Notes: generated by a model not told the origin, from the letters alone. Numbered from the stretch's first letter, positions 28,949 to 39,355 are shown. The stretch: DNA of 64,000 nucleotides from Burkholderiaceae bacterium (GCA_947448305.1 CANFME010000002.1:1-64000); one strand, 5' to 3'. A program made the numbers and translations.

Positions 28949-30532
28949 ATGAAACAAGAGCGTTGGTGGATGCCATTAAAAAACCATGTGTTTTTTATGC
29001 TTTGGTTAGCTTGGATGACGTCCAATATCTGTATGTGGATGAACGATGTCGCGGCATCTTGGATGATGACGTCCTTATCAAGCTCCCCAACTTTAGTAGC
29101 TTTAATCCAAACTGCGTCCAACTTACCTGTTTTCTTATTAGGAATTCCGAGCGGCGCATTTGCTGATATTTTCAACAGAAAAAAATATTTTGTTTTCACC
29201 CAAATCTGGATTGCACTCAACGCTGCCCTTCTTTGCTTCTTAACCTTTACGGATTCTTTAAACGCCTCTTTACTCCTCTTCTTAACCTTTACGAATGGCA
29301 TAGGGCTAGCCATGCGGTGGCCTGTTTTTGCTGCTATCGTGCCAGATTTAGTAGGGCGAGATCAATTACCAGCGGCCTTGGCCATGAATGCTGTGGCGAT
29401 GAATGCCTCCCGGATTATTGGTCCATTAATGGCGGGTGCTTTAATTGCCAGTGCTGGCACTGAGTACGTTTTTGCACTCAATATGATTCTATCCTTAGGG
29501 TGTACCGTTTTAATCCTGCGCTGGAAATATCAATCGAATATTTCTTCTTTACCAGGCGAGCGATTTATTGGTGCGATGCGGGTTGGTATTCAATATGTCA
29601 GATCCTCCATGAGGATGAGGGCAGTGCTGATTCGAATTTTCTTGTTTTTTATGCAATCCTCTGCCCTGCTCGCTTTACTACCGGTCATTGCAAAAGATCA
29701 CTTTAACGGTAATGCTCAGACCTTTACTATCATGCTATCTTGCCTTGGTGTCGGTGCGATTTTATCCGTTTCACAATTACCCAAACTACGCCGTCGGTAT
29801 GACAGAAATCAATTAGTTTCTTTTGGTCAAATCCTACAAGCCGCTACTTCCATTGGGGTTGTATTAGTACCTAATGTTTGGCTTTCTGCCCCAATTATGA
29901 TGCTCAGTGGTGCTTCATGGATTATTACCGCCAACTCTATTTCGATTTCTGCCCAATTAGCTTTGCCGAGCTGGATTCGAGCACGTGGTATGTCTATATT
30001 CCAAATGTCCCTGATGGGTGGAAGTGCCTTAGGAGCTGGAATCTGGGGTTATCTTGCTGAACATACCTCCGTCACAACTGCCGTCATTGCGGGATCTGTT
30101 TTTGGGATTATCTCGGTTTTACTTTCCAACCACCTAAAATTAGAAGGTGGTAGCGAAGAAGATTTAACACCAGTTTGTCCAATTGAGCAACCAATGCCAG
30201 ATCGTGATATTGACCATGATGTTGGTCCAGTCATGATTTCGGTAGAGTATCAAATTGATCCTAAAAAGATGTATGAGTTTCAAACCGTGATGAAAAAGGC
30301 CAGAGATGCTCGCTTACGACAAGGTGCTGTTTCTTGGAGTTTTTTCGAGGATGCGGAACAAGAAGGAAAGTGTCTTGAATATTTTATCTTTGAAACTTGG
30401 GCAGACTACTTAAGACGCTTTGATCGCTTCACAACCAATGATCTGAAATTACAAGAGGAGCGATTTGCCTTTCATTTAGGGAAGAATCCCCCCCAAGTAA
30501 CACGTCGTGTTGCGGCTCCGCTCCATCATTAA
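28949..30532 (+). CDS. MFS transporter (MFS_3/EntS-like) with C-terminal soluble ABM-like domain
   Basis: 'LPVFLLGIPSGAFADIFNRKKYF', 'IVPDLVGRDQLPAALAMNAVAMNASRIIGPLMAG'; soluble C-terminus 'VMISVEYQIDPKKMYEFQTVMKKARDARLRQGAVSWSFFEDAE'. Confidence 0.88.
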   Translation: MKQERWWMPLKNHVFFMLWLAWMTSNICMWMNDVAASWMMTSLSSSPTLVALIQTASNLPVFLLGIPSGAFADIFNRKKYFVFTQIWIALNAALLCFLTFTDSLNASLLLFLTFTNGIGLAMRWPVFAAIVPDLVGRDQLPAALAMNAVAMNASRIIGPLMAGALIASAGTEYVFALNMILSLGCTVLILRWKYQSNISSLPGERFIGAMRVGIQYVRSSMRMRAVLIRIFLFFMQSSALLALLPVIAKDHFNGNAQTFTIMLSCLGVGAILSVSQLPKLRRRYDRNQLVSFGQILQAATSIGVVLVPNVWLSAPIMMLSGASWIITANSISISAQLALPSWIRARGMSIFQMSLMGGSALGAGIWGYLAEHTSVTTAVIAGSVFGIISVLLSNHLKLEGGSEEDLTPVCPIEQPMPDRDIDHDVGPVMISVEYQIDPKKMYEFQTVMKKARDARLRQGAVSWSFFEDAEQEGKCLEYFIFETWADYLRRFDRFTTNDLKLQEERFAFHLGKNPPQVTRRVAAPLHH

Positions 30533-31206
30533 TCGGGTTTTGGCTGATTCAAATTCTTGAGTGTATTTTGCGTTAAAGTAGCTAACTGGCGATCTTGCAA
30601 ATCCTGACTTTGCTCTAGGTGCTTGAGAACCCCTTCTTGGTCTTGCTTCTCTCGATTTTGACTCACTTTATATTTACCAATGAGTTGGTCTATTGAAATT
30701 TCAAGGCCACACAAAACACGCATCATCCCGTCAGTGTAATCAACCGGTGCATCAGTCATTTCCCAGGTGGAGTTTCTCTTCGGTTCTTGTTGATTAGTGA
30801 GGTTAGTCAAATGATGCGTTAACCACTCTTTGTCCTCTTGCAACTTTAGCCTACCCGTCGCATGAACCACTGCATAATTCCATGTAGGAACTACTTTGCC
30901 ATGTTCTATTTTAGAAGGATACCAACTCGGTGTTATGTAGGCATCTGGCCCCTGAAAAGCAATCAATACAGGTAACTCTTCTGAACTCGCTTGCTCCTTG
31001 AGCCACGCCTGAAACTGTGCATACAGGGGATTCACTTTAGGTATGTGGGCCTGCAAGCAGTTTGTTGCTAAGTCATAGTAAAACGGTAAATGATTCATTT
31101 GCGGTGTCCCACCGATTGCAGTTGCTAGCGTACCAAATGGATACTGCTGAATATGGGCTATTAATAGTCCGATATCTTTTTGTGCAAAATGTTTTGGTAG
31201 GTACAT
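30529..31206 (-). CDS. FMN-binding negative transcriptional regulator (PaiB family)
   Basis: 'MYLPKHFAQKDIGLLIAHIQQYPFGTLAT...MNHLPFYYD', 'FQGPDAYITPSWYPSK...VPTWNYAVVHATGRL'. Confidence 0.93.
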   Translation of the reverse strand: MYLPKHFAQKDIGLLIAHIQQYPFGTLATAIGGTPQMNHLPFYYDLATNCLQAHIPKVNPLYAQFQAWLKEQASSEELPVLIAFQGPDAYITPSWYPSKIEHGKVVPTWNYAVVHATGRLKLQEDKEWLTHHLTNLTNQQEPKRNSTWEMTDAPVDYTDGMMRVLCGLEISIDQLIGKYKVSQNREKQDQEGVLKHLEQSQDLQDRQLATLTQNTLKNLNQPKPD

Positions 31207-31214
31207 AAATCAAT

Positions 31215-31790
31215 TTACTTTTCGGGGAATGGCAGCGGTTTGCCTTCAGGAATGGGCTCTTCACCAAGGCTGAGTAACATGGCAACTGTTACGTAGGTGC
31301 CAGTAACAGCGATTAAGTCGACCAGTTGTTGCTCACCCAAGATTTCTTTTGCCTGCGCAAATAAGGCGTCGCTGATTTGATGATCTGCACACATCTGCAT
31401 ACAAACATCGTAAGCAATTGCCTCGTCTTGCCTCATATTTCTAGGCCGGATATTTGCTTTTAAGTCATCCGCAACCGTTTGATCTAAGCCCGCCTTTAAA
31501 GCAAGTGGATAGTGAGCATACCACTCTACTTGCGAGGTCCAAAGCCTAGCCTGAATCAAAATCGCAAATTCATTAATGCGAGTAGATAAAGAGGAGTTAA
31601 ATCGCAAATAATCAAGTAAGCTTTTCATTCGTTGAGCAAACACGGGGCTTCTCAACATCACGTTGTAAGGCCCACCCAAACCCACACTAGAAATAGCTAA
31701 GATTTCTTTACCAAGGTCTTGCGCGGCTGGGTCGAGTTGTTCAAGGGTAATTTGGGGAAATCGTTTGGTTTTACTCATATTCGCTTGCAT
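31215..31790 (-). CDS. Carboxymuconolactone decarboxylase family protein
   Basis: 'NEFAILIQARLWTSQVEWYAHYPLALKAGL', 'QLVDLIAVTGTYVTVAMLL'. Confidence 0.8.
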   Translation of the reverse strand: MQANMSKTKRFPQITLEQLDPAAQDLGKEILAISSVGLGGPYNVMLRSPVFAQRMKSLLDYLRFNSSLSTRINEFAILIQARLWTSQVEWYAHYPLALKAGLDQTVADDLKANIRPRNMRQDEAIAYDVCMQMCADHQISDALFAQAKEILGEQQLVDLIAVTGTYVTVAMLLSLGEEPIPEGKPLPFPEK

Positions 31791-31886
31791 CCTGTTTTAT
31801 TAAGAGATCACATCATGTTATCAAAAGTATCTTGAATGTCTTTAACTAGATATACCTAAATCAGCGCAACATTCCAAAACAACTCA

Positions 31887-32861
31887 TCAGAGCCACTTAA
31901 TTTTCTTAAAGCGCCAAAACAGTAGGGCACAGCCACCAAAAATAGTAAGTAACGCCATGGGATAGCCAAACTGCCATTGCAGTTCAGGCATCTTATCAAA
32001 GTTCATCCCCCAAATACCCGCAAAACTGGTTGCCAGTCCAAAAATTCCAGCCCACGCCGCTAACCGTTTGGTAATTTCAGTCTCATCTATCGTTACTAAC
32101 GATAAATTAACCTGAACAGTCATCGAAATCGAATCTTCAATCGACTCTAACAAATCAATAATCCTAGCTAAGTGATCATTGAGATCTCTAAAATATTCGT
32201 TTAAATGTGCTTGAGCCAAGACAACAGGGATTCTTCCACCATTAAAATGACTAAACTTTTCTCTGAGAGGAACACAGGCATGCTTTAGGATAGACACTTT
32301 TTGTTTTAAATAATAAAGTCGTTCAATATTTTGGCGCCCTTTACTTTTCATAAAGATATCTGCTTCAATTTCTTCCAACTCTGACTGTAAATCTTCTTGC
32401 ACATCAAAGTACTCATCCACCACATAATCTACGAGCGCATACAAGACGTAAGCTGGCCCCAAGGCAAGTAAATGAGGATCCTGTTCACATCTAGCCCGAA
32501 CTCCCAGGAGTGCTTTATCGCTTCGAGAGCGGATAGACAGAATAAAATTGGATCCAGTAAAAATATCTAACTCACCCACTTTTAAACTCTTATTGGCTTG
32601 CGTTGTAACCATTTGGACTACTGAAAAAATGACATCGCCGTATTCTTCAGTTTTAGGCCGTTGATGACCATGCACCACATCCAAAATAGCGAGATCATGT
32701 AACTGAAATTCCGCTTGCATCACTGCTAGTTCTTCTATTGAAGGTTCGAATAAGGCAACCCAAACAAAGACACCAGGTTTAGCTAAATAGTCACTAATTT
32801 GATCAATTGGCATTTCTGCAATTTTGAGACCATTTTCATATGCAACACAATTAATTAACAT
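31887..32861 (-). CDS. corA: CorA-family magnesium/cobalt transport protein
   Basis: GMN signature 'GIWGMNFDKMPELQWQFGYP' with two C-terminal TM helices. Confidence 0.93.
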   Translation of the reverse strand: MLINCVAYENGLKIAEMPIDQISDYLAKPGVFVWVALFEPSIEELAVMQAEFQLHDLAILDVVHGHQRPKTEEYGDVIFSVVQMVTTQANKSLKVGELDIFTGSNFILSIRSRSDKALLGVRARCEQDPHLLALGPAYVLYALVDYVVDEYFDVQEDLQSELEEIEADIFMKSKGRQNIERLYYLKQKVSILKHACVPLREKFSHFNGGRIPVVLAQAHLNEYFRDLNDHLARIIDLLESIEDSISMTVQVNLSLVTIDETEITKRLAAWAGIFGLATSFAGIWGMNFDKMPELQWQFGYPMALLTIFGGCALLFWRFKKIKWL

Positions 32862-32995
32862 TAGCGTCCTTTTGAATTCAATTATTCAAAGTTTAACCAA
32901 TTTGTAAGATTTTTTTTCAAGACTTACTTCTTTCAATGACCAAAACAACATTCCTACTCAGGATTGTGGTGAGATTCGAAATGAATTAGAAATAA

Positions 32996-33022
32996 AAAAG
33001 GAGTCCTTTAAGGACTCCTTTT
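32996..33022 (-). terminator. Rho-independent terminator of the HiPIP gene (symmetric)
   Basis: AAAAGGAGTCC-TTTAA-GGACTCCTTTT, followed on the minus strand by a T-rich tract. Confidence 0.88.
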
Positions 33023-33086
33023 AACTAAACCTTAGAGATAACTCGGATTATCTCGAACCATCACTATTGATTAAATTTTTTAGTGA

Positions 33087-33395
33087 TTAAGCCTTTGGTG
33101 CGAAGGCACTACACCAGCCCTTACCAGAGACTTGCTTACCAGCAAAAATTTGACATCCACCAGCAGCAGATCCAGCAGCGCCCTTATACAATGCGCAACC
33201 ACTGCAAAATTGAGTAGCAGCATGTTTAGGATATTTTGCTTTATCAACTTTGGAACTATCTGCTTTATAACCAAGTCCTACAGCTTGGGGATCTGTTTCA
33301 GCTACCATTGGATCCGCAGCGAATGTTTGACCTGCTGTTGCAGCAGCTAAACCGGTTGCAGACAAAATAATAAATTGGCGACGACTTGCTTTCAT
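33087..33395 (-). CDS. High-potential iron-sulfur protein (HiPIP), Tat-exported
   Basis: Twin-arginine-like leader 'MKASRRQFIILSATGLAAATAGQTFA'; four Cys in 'CSGCALYKG...CQIFAGKQVSGKGWCSAFAP'. Confidence 0.93.
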   Translation of the reverse strand: MKASRRQFIILSATGLAAATAGQTFAADPMVAETDPQAVGLGYKADSSKVDKAKYPKHAATQFCSGCALYKGAAGSAAGGCQIFAGKQVSGKGWCSAFAPKA

Positions 33396-33498
33396 TAGAG
33401 TTCCCTTTCAAATTAAATTAGACAACAACGTAAGGATAATTGAAATATTTAACTCTGTTTTTTTAATCATAACCAACTGATTTAAATAGACTTTTAAA

Positions 33499-33513
33499 TG
33501 ATAATGATTCTCA
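33499..33513. promoter_or_regulatory. Fur-box-like site upstream of the HiPIP gene
   Basis: TGATAATGATTCTCA matches the 7-1-7 Fur motif TGATAATnATTATCA at 13 of 14 positions. Confidence 0.5.
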
Positions 33514-33596
33514 ATTCACTTCAGAGTGAGTGTAAACCCTTGCTTTGGCTATTTCCCATCCCGTATAAATTCAAAATTTCCTAAATGAAGCTCGGT

Positions 33597-34322
33597 CTAT
33601 TTATAGCGACTGCCTAGGAAAGAGAGGAATTCGCGACGCAAATTAAAGTCATTTAAAAAGAGCCCACGCATGACACTATTGAGCATTTTGGAATCTGCAT
33701 CCTTAACACCGCGCCACTGCATACAGAAGTGATCAGCATCCATCACCACCGCTAAACCAATCGGCTTAATTTTTTCTTCTAAAAGATCCGCTAACTGAAT
33801 CACAGCTTCTTCCTGAATTTGTGGACGACTCATAATCCATTCAGCAATTCTGGAGTATTTGGATAAACCGATTAAATTACTGTCTTTATTTGGTAAAACA
33901 CCAATCCACACTTTACCCATGATGGGACACAAATGATGTGAACAAGCGCTTCTTACTGTGATTGGCCCAATTACCATTAATTCATTTAAATGTGAGACGT
34001 TCGGAAAATCGGTAATTCGTGGCATTTGTTCATAACGCCCCGCAAAGACTTCTTTAAGAAACATTTTTGCTACGCGCCTTGCTGTATCTTGCGTGTTGTG
34101 GTCACTAACGGTATCGATCACTAAACTTTCCAACACACCCTTCATTTTTTCTGCGACCTCTGACAACAGAAGGTCTTGATCACCAGGCTCTAAAAACTCG
34201 GAAATGTTATCGTTCGCATGAAACCGTTGTTTTGCTTTAACTAATTTTTCTCGAATTTTTTCAGAGACTGGGATACCAATCGATTCTTTAGATAATGCCT
34301 TCTTGCTGGATTTTGTAGTCAT
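33597..34322 (-). CDS. folE: GTP cyclohydrolase I FolE
   Basis: 'VRSACSHHLCPIMGKVWIGVLP...GLSKYSRI', 'VVMDADHFCMQWRGV'. Confidence 0.95.
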   Translation of the reverse strand: MTTKSSKKALSKESIGIPVSEKIREKLVKAKQRFHANDNISEFLEPGDQDLLLSEVAEKMKGVLESLVIDTVSDHNTQDTARRVAKMFLKEVFAGRYEQMPRITDFPNVSHLNELMVIGPITVRSACSHHLCPIMGKVWIGVLPNKDSNLIGLSKYSRIAEWIMSRPQIQEEAVIQLADLLEEKIKPIGLAVVMDADHFCMQWRGVKDADSKMLNSVMRGLFLNDFNLRREFLSFLGSRYK

Positions 34323-34497
34323 ATTTTTTAAAATTTTGTTTATTAACTATCAATGAACAAACCATTGCTTTCGGCTCATCGAATATTGCTCAGTTTAAAC
34401 TTTGTTTTAACTTAGTTGTTTGCTGAGTTATGACTTTATCAGCATTTGAGAAATCTTTCAGTACGAGACAATAAACGACAAATGAACGCTTAACGCC

Positions 34498-35124
34498 TCA
34501 TTTTTTTTTACCAATCCTCGACTCTGTGCCATTGAGTAAATTAATGATATTTTGGCGATGTCGCCAAGTAAGTAATACCCCTACTAATAAAATGGCTGTG
34601 CAAACAGGTGCAAAACCAAATAGTAAAGCAGCGTAAAAAGGGGCAAAGACTGCAGCTGATAGGGCAGCTAGGGAAGAATACCTAAAGAAAAAGGCAATGA
34701 TCAACCAAGTAGATAAGGTTGCCAGGCCTAAGATAAAGTTAATACCAAATAAAATTCCGCAGGCAGTAGCGACACCTTTACCGCCCTTAAAGCCATGAAA
34801 AATTGGATAAAGATGGCCAATAAATACGGCCACAATCACAGCCGGTAAGGCCCATTCAACTTGAGTACCATTTTGTAAAAAGTAACGCGCAAGCACTACC
34901 GCAATCAATCCTTTTAATGAATCTCCCAGCAAAGTCAGGATGGCAGCTTTTTTATTTCCAGTTCTTAAAACATTGGTTGCACCAGGATTACCCGAGCCAT
35001 AACTATGTGGATCTGGCAATTGCATACATTTACTGACAACGACAGCAAAGGAAATAGAACCTAGTAAATAAGCACCTAAAATTAAAGTTACGGATAAAAA
35101 CATGGTTTGCATTTCTGTTGTCAT
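34498..35124 (-). CDS. plsY: Glycerol-3-phosphate 1-O-acyltransferase PlsY
   Basis: '[15 protein letters not shown]', '[35 protein letters not shown]', '[18 protein letters not shown]'. Confidence 0.95.
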   Translation of the reverse strand: MTTEMQTMFLSVTLILGAYLLGSISFAVVVSKCMQLPDPHSYGSGNPGATNVLRTGNKKAAILTLLGDSLKGLIAVVLARYFLQNGTQVEWALPAVIVAVFIGHLYPIFHGFKGGKGVATACGILFGINFILGLATLSTWLIIAFFFRYSSLAALSAAVFAPFYAALLFGFAPVCTAILLVGVLLTWRHRQNIINLLNGTESRIGKKK

Positions 35125-35128
35125 AAAA

Positions 35129-36088
35129 CTACCCTCTTGGGTGGTGATGTTGATGAATATTTTTAAGTCTCTCGCGCGCTACATGGGTATAAATTTGCGT
35201 TGTAGAAATATCGGCATGACCTAATAATAACTGTACTACCCGCAAATCAGCTCCGTGATTTAATAAATGTGTAGCAAAAGCATGTCTTAGGGTGTGAGGA
35301 GACAAATGTCCCTCAATGCCAGCGATGATGGCATAACGCTTAATCATGTACCAAAATGCTTGACGAGACAGATGCTCCCCGGTGTATCTACCGACAAACA
35401 AATAATCACTGGTTTGATTGCCCAAAATACCAGCCCGTGCCTCATCTACATAACGTTGAATCCAATTAGCCGCTTGAGCACCAAAAGGTACCAAACGCTC
35501 TTTATTGCCTTTACCACTGACAATATGTAAGACCCCTTCACCAAGTCTTAAATGTAAAAACTTAATCATAATGATTTCTGAGACGCGAAGTCCACTGGCA
35601 TACATCAGCTCTAACATCGCTCGATCACGCAGTCCCAATGGGTCTTCCACATTAGGGGCAAGTAATAAATTATCAATTTGCTTTTCTGACAAACTCACGG
35701 GTAAACGCATGAGCTGTTTGGCCTGACGAAGATATAAACAAGGATCTTCTTTTAATTTATTTTGGCGGATACAGTACCTGAAAAAACGTTTAAATACGGT
35801 CAAGCGACGATTAGCAGAACTCGCTTTGTCAGCGCGCTTTGCTGCCATAAAGCCAGTAAGTTCTACTTGAGTTGTTTCTAGAATCGACTTTTGATGAGTT
35901 GTAGACAACCAGTTGGCAAAAATCTCTAAATCACTTCGATAAGCGCTTAAGGTATTCTTAGACAAACCATTTTCTAACCATAAGGAATCAATGAAATAGG
36001 TTATCTCATCCAGACTTTGCCTTAAAATAGTCGAAGTATTATTTTTTGTTGAAATGGATTGATTGATTGCTTCGTTTGTCATCACCAC
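35129..36088 (-). CDS. xerD: Tyrosine recombinase XerD
   Basis: '[21 protein letters not shown]', '[12 protein letters not shown]', '[39 protein letters not shown]'. Confidence 0.93.
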   Translation of the reverse strand: MVMTNEAINQSISTKNNTSTILRQSLDEITYFIDSLWLENGLSKNTLSAYRSDLEIFANWLSTTHQKSILETTQVELTGFMAAKRADKASSANRRLTVFKRFFRYCIRQNKLKEDPCLYLRQAKQLMRLPVSLSEKQIDNLLLAPNVEDPLGLRDRAMLELMYASGLRVSEIIMIKFLHLRLGEGVLHIVSGKGNKERLVPFGAQAANWIQRYVDEARAGILGNQTSDYLFVGRYTGEHLSRQAFWYMIKRYAIIAGIEGHLSPHTLRHAFATHLLNHGADLRVVQLLLGHADISTTQIYTHVARERLKNIHQHHHPRG

Positions 36089-36228
36089 AGTATTTTCAAA
36101 TCCGACTTAAAAATAAACGTAAAAAAATATTAAATAATCCTTCGAAGCTTTCTTCGAAGTAATCGAAAAAAGCTTAACTAGACATAACGAGACATTTACT
36201 GGACGAATAGTCCAACAAATCAAATACC

Positions 36229-37131
36229 TTGAATACAGCCCTTATTTTACTTCCTGATTTTATTCTAATGATCTTTGCCTGGGGATTAAATCGTTTTACT
36301 TTTTTAAATCGTGAAATTTGGGTTGCCCTTGAAAAGATTGTGTATTGGATTTTATTTCCAGCCCTTTTAATTGCTTCAGCAAGTCGAGCCAAATTAGTTT
36401 GGGAAGACAATGTCCCAATGTTATTGCTGCTCGCTGTTGGCATGATATCCATGGCCCTCATCGCTTATAGTGCCAAATGGATTTGGCAACCGGATCCAGT
36501 AAGCCACCATTCAGGGATTCAGACGACTTTCAGATTCAATACCTTTATCGCCTTTGCGGTAGCACTGCGTCTTGGCGGAGAGGATGGCTTGGCACTGATG
36601 GCCATCGCCGTAGCAAGTCTTGTGCCCTTATCGAACGCCTTATCGATTATTTCTTTATCTAGAAATTCTCAAAGAAGTGTGTTGCTGGAGCTGATCAAAA
36701 ATCCATTCGTGATTGCGACGGTGTTTGGCTTATTCATCAATTTATGTAATATACGGTTACCTGATTTTATTCACTCGAATTTGCAACGCATGGGGAGTGC
36801 TTCCATTACTATTGGTTTGATGACGGTAGGCGCTAGCTTGACTTGGGTTAGTGCCAAAAAAGACATGGCCCTCGTCTTCTTTTGGACTATCCTTAAGTTA
36901 GTCATCTTTCCATTGTTTGTTTTTACCGTTGGTCATTATGTATTACACTTACCAAAACCTCAGCTCACGACAGCGGTCGTAATTGCCTGCGTACCTACTG
37001 CCACGAGTGCTTTTGTGATGGCAACCCGGATGGGTGGTAACGGTCCCATTGTCTCATTGACGATTTCATTGATGACGATTGGCGCAGCCTTCACCATGCC
37101 ATTTTGGATTGCCTTAGTGCAGTCTTCCTAG
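36229..37131 (+). CDS. AEC family transporter (auxin efflux carrier-like)
   Basis: ~10 TM helices, 'FPALLIASASRAK', 'ACVPTATSAFVMATRMGGNG'; apparent TTG start. Confidence 0.87.
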   Translation: MNTALILLPDFILMIFAWGLNRFTFLNREIWVALEKIVYWILFPALLIASASRAKLVWEDNVPMLLLLAVGMISMALIAYSAKWIWQPDPVSHHSGIQTTFRFNTFIAFAVALRLGGEDGLALMAIAVASLVPLSNALSIISLSRNSQRSVLLELIKNPFVIATVFGLFINLCNIRLPDFIHSNLQRMGSASITIGLMTVGASLTWVSAKKDMALVFFWTILKLVIFPLFVFTVGHYVLHLPKPQLTTAVVIACVPTATSAFVMATRMGGNGPIVSLTISLMTIGAAFTMPFWIALVQSS

Positions 37132-37132
37132 A

Positions 37133-37156
37133 AGAGTTCTTTTGGTAAAGAACTCT
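37133..37156. terminator. Hairpin between convergent AEC transporter and yajQ genes
   Basis: AGAGTTCTTT-TGGT-AAAGAACTCT, perfect 10-bp stem. Confidence 0.6.
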
Positions 37157-37170
37157 AGGTCATTACAGAA

Positions 37171-37656
37171 TTAATCTCTAAAATTATTAAAGTTTAGAGG
37201 TGACTCAGGAACATCTTTACGCAGTAGTGCCATGGTTGCTTGTAAATCATCACGTTTAGTGCCAGTGACCCTTACTGCATCGCCTTGAATACTGGCTTGC
37301 ACTTTAATTTTGCTATCTTTAATAATGCGCACAATTTTCTTTGCTAAATCACCATTAATACCTTTTTGGATATCGATGAATTGTTTAACCTTATCGCCTG
37401 AAATCTTTTCTTTCTTACCGTCGGTTAAAAAGCGCACGTCGACATTGCGTTTCGCCATTTTATTAATTAAGACATCTTTCACCTGGGCAATTTTGAAGTC
37501 ATCATCAGCAAACATCGTTAATTGCTGTTCTTTCATTTCAACTCTTGCGTCTGAGCCTTTAAAGTCGAAGCGCGTACTAATTTCTTTATTCGCTTGTTCT
37601 AAAGCATTTTTCACTTCAATCATGTCTGGTTCGCAAACCACATCAAAAGAGGGCAT
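37171..37656 (-). CDS. yajQ: YajQ family nucleotide-binding protein
   Basis: '[40 protein letters not shown]'. Confidence 0.95.
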   Translation of the reverse strand: MPSFDVVCEPDMIEVKNALEQANKEISTRFDFKGSDARVEMKEQQLTMFADDDFKIAQVKDVLINKMAKRNVDVRFLTDGKKEKISGDKVKQFIDIQKGINGDLAKKIVRIIKDSKIKVQASIQGDAVRVTGTKRDDLQATMALLRKDVPESPLNFNNFRD

Positions 37657-37698
37657 TAATTTCTCCTATTCATCATTTAATAAGTAATAATACCTTTT

Positions 37699-38766
37699 GT
37701 GCAAATTCAATCCAATTTTTCTCTTCAAAAACTAAATTCTTTTGGTTTTTTGTCCTACGCCGAATATTTTGTCAGCGTAGAAAATGAGCTCGAATTATCC
37801 AATGCAATTGAATTTGCCACTCAGAAAAAAATTCCATGGCAGGTCCTTGGGAGCGGCAGTAATGTCGTGTTACAAGATTTTTTACCAGGACTCACGATCC
37901 ATATGTCTATATTAGGCAAAAAACTTGTCTCTGAATCAGCTACGCATTTTTATATTGATTGTGGAGCAGGTGAAAATTGGCATGATTTTGTAAGATGGAC
38001 GGTTGAAGAGGGTTACCTTGGGCTAGAAAATTTAGCATTAATCCCCGGAACAACAGGGGCAGCCCCGATTCAAAATATTGGTGCTTACGGTGCCGAAGCA
38101 ACTTCAATGATTGATTCTGTGGAGGTGCTGGATACCAAATCATTGCTAAGTACCCAATCGATTCCTGAAAACGAACGTAATCCATCGCAAAACTGGCAAG
38201 TCATTCCCAAAGCTGACTGTCAATTTGCTTACCGTGACAGCATTTTTAAACGCGACCTACAAGCATATGTTGTTACCCAAGTTCGTTTTGCTATTCCAAA
38301 AAAATGGCAAGCCAATTTAAGTTATGCTGAACTAGCAAACTACTTCCTAGATAATAAGTCCCCCTCTGCCCAAGAAATTTTTGATGCGGTGGTGACGATA
38401 CGATCAATAAAATTACCTGATCCAACATTACTTGGTAATGCGGGTAGTTTTTTCCATAACCCTATCGTTGATTTGGCAACCTATACCCAATTAAAAGAAA
38501 AATTTACGGGTCTAGTTAGTTATCCAGCACCTGAGCTCTTGGGTGAAAAACAATTTAAATTAGCTGCAGGTTGGTTAATTGATCAATGCGGGCTAAAAGG
38601 TTACCGAGTTGGTGATTGTGGTGTTTATGAAAAACAAGCCTTGGTCCTCGTGAATTATGGGGCTGCAAAAGGATCTGAAATGTTGGAATTAGCAAATTAC
38701 ATTAAACAGACTGTTTTAGAAAAGTTCGGCGTATTACTGAGCCAAGAACCGATTAATTTACCCTAA
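37699..38766 (+). CDS. murB: UDP-N-acetylmuramate dehydrogenase MurB (GTG start)
   Basis: 'PWQVLGSGSNVVLQDFLPGL', 'ENLALIPGTTGAAPIQNIGAYGAE', 'LLGNAGSFFHNP'. Confidence 0.95.
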   Translation: MQIQSNFSLQKLNSFGFLSYAEYFVSVENELELSNAIEFATQKKIPWQVLGSGSNVVLQDFLPGLTIHMSILGKKLVSESATHFYIDCGAGENWHDFVRWTVEEGYLGLENLALIPGTTGAAPIQNIGAYGAEATSMIDSVEVLDTKSLLSTQSIPENERNPSQNWQVIPKADCQFAYRDSIFKRDLQAYVVTQVRFAIPKKWQANLSYAELANYFLDNKSPSAQEIFDAVVTIRSIKLPDPTLLGNAGSFFHNPIVDLATYTQLKEKFTGLVSYPAPELLGEKQFKLAAGWLIDQCGLKGYRVGDCGVYEKQALVLVNYGAAKGSEMLELANYIKQTVLEKFGVLLSQEPINLP

Positions 38767-39355
38767 GTGTCTTCAGTCTATTTTTACGGTTGAAATTTAG
38801 CTTAAAATCCTTCATTTTTTGAACTAACTTGTGGACGCTGGTCATCGGATTTTCATTTTGAATATGACCTAGATTTTCTAACCAAATTGCATTTTGTAAG
38901 GCAATATCGACTTTTTCCATTAATGTTTTCATTAAGACTACATCGCATTTTCTATAGTGTTTGATATGTCGATTTTTACTTAATAATTCAATAATTTCAT
39001 GTGATGACTTAAACGCCATATCTGTTTTTTTAAAATGTAACAAAACCCAAAACTCGAAGCAAGGGATACTAACAGCTTCTTCTATTGGTATCGGCATTCT
39101 TTTCTGACTCGATAATTTTCGTATTTTAGATCTTGCTGCATGAAATGATTGGTGTTGATCTTTGTCGAATACACAAAATATATTGTCATAACCATCGTCT
39201 CGATAATGTAATTCTTCAGCTTTTTTAACGAGATTAATTGGTGCAGAATCTTTTTTATTATCAGCAATAACAATTTCGGTTGTTTTTAAACTCAAAAGAC
39301 TTCTTAAGTTTTTAAAATATAGCTCTTCAGTCAATCCCTCACAAACAATTAGCAT
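38753..39355 (-). CDS. rloB: RloB-like (Toprim-like) protein of an RloAB/AbiL-type defence pair; true N-terminus may be upstream
   Basis: 'MLIVCEGLTEELYFKNLRSLL', 'NIFCVFDKDQH', 'SIPCFEFWVLLHF' match RloB architecture; adjacent to RloA-like ATPase; 3' end overlaps murB by 14 bp. Confidence 0.85.
   Translation of the reverse strand: MLIVCEGLTEELYFKNLRSLLSLKTTEIVIADNKKDSAPINLVKKAEELHYRDDGYDNIFCVFDKDQHQSFHAARSKIRKLSSQKRMPIPIEEAVSIPCFEFWVLLHFKKTDMAFKSSHEIIELLSKNRHIKHYRKCDVVLMKTLMEKVDIALQNAIWLENLGHIQNENPMTSVHKLVQKMKDFKLNFNRKNRLKTLRVN

Noticed and set aside
35129-36088. Tyrosine recombinase as a sign of a mobile island
   Set aside because: Sequence and context fit chromosomal XerD, not a phage or ICE integrase; no att-like repeats seen nearby.
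36174-36461. 95-aa minus-strand ORF upstream of and overlapping the AEC transporter gene
   Set aside because: Antisense to a clear transporter, low-complexity Ser/Lys composition and no recognisable motif.
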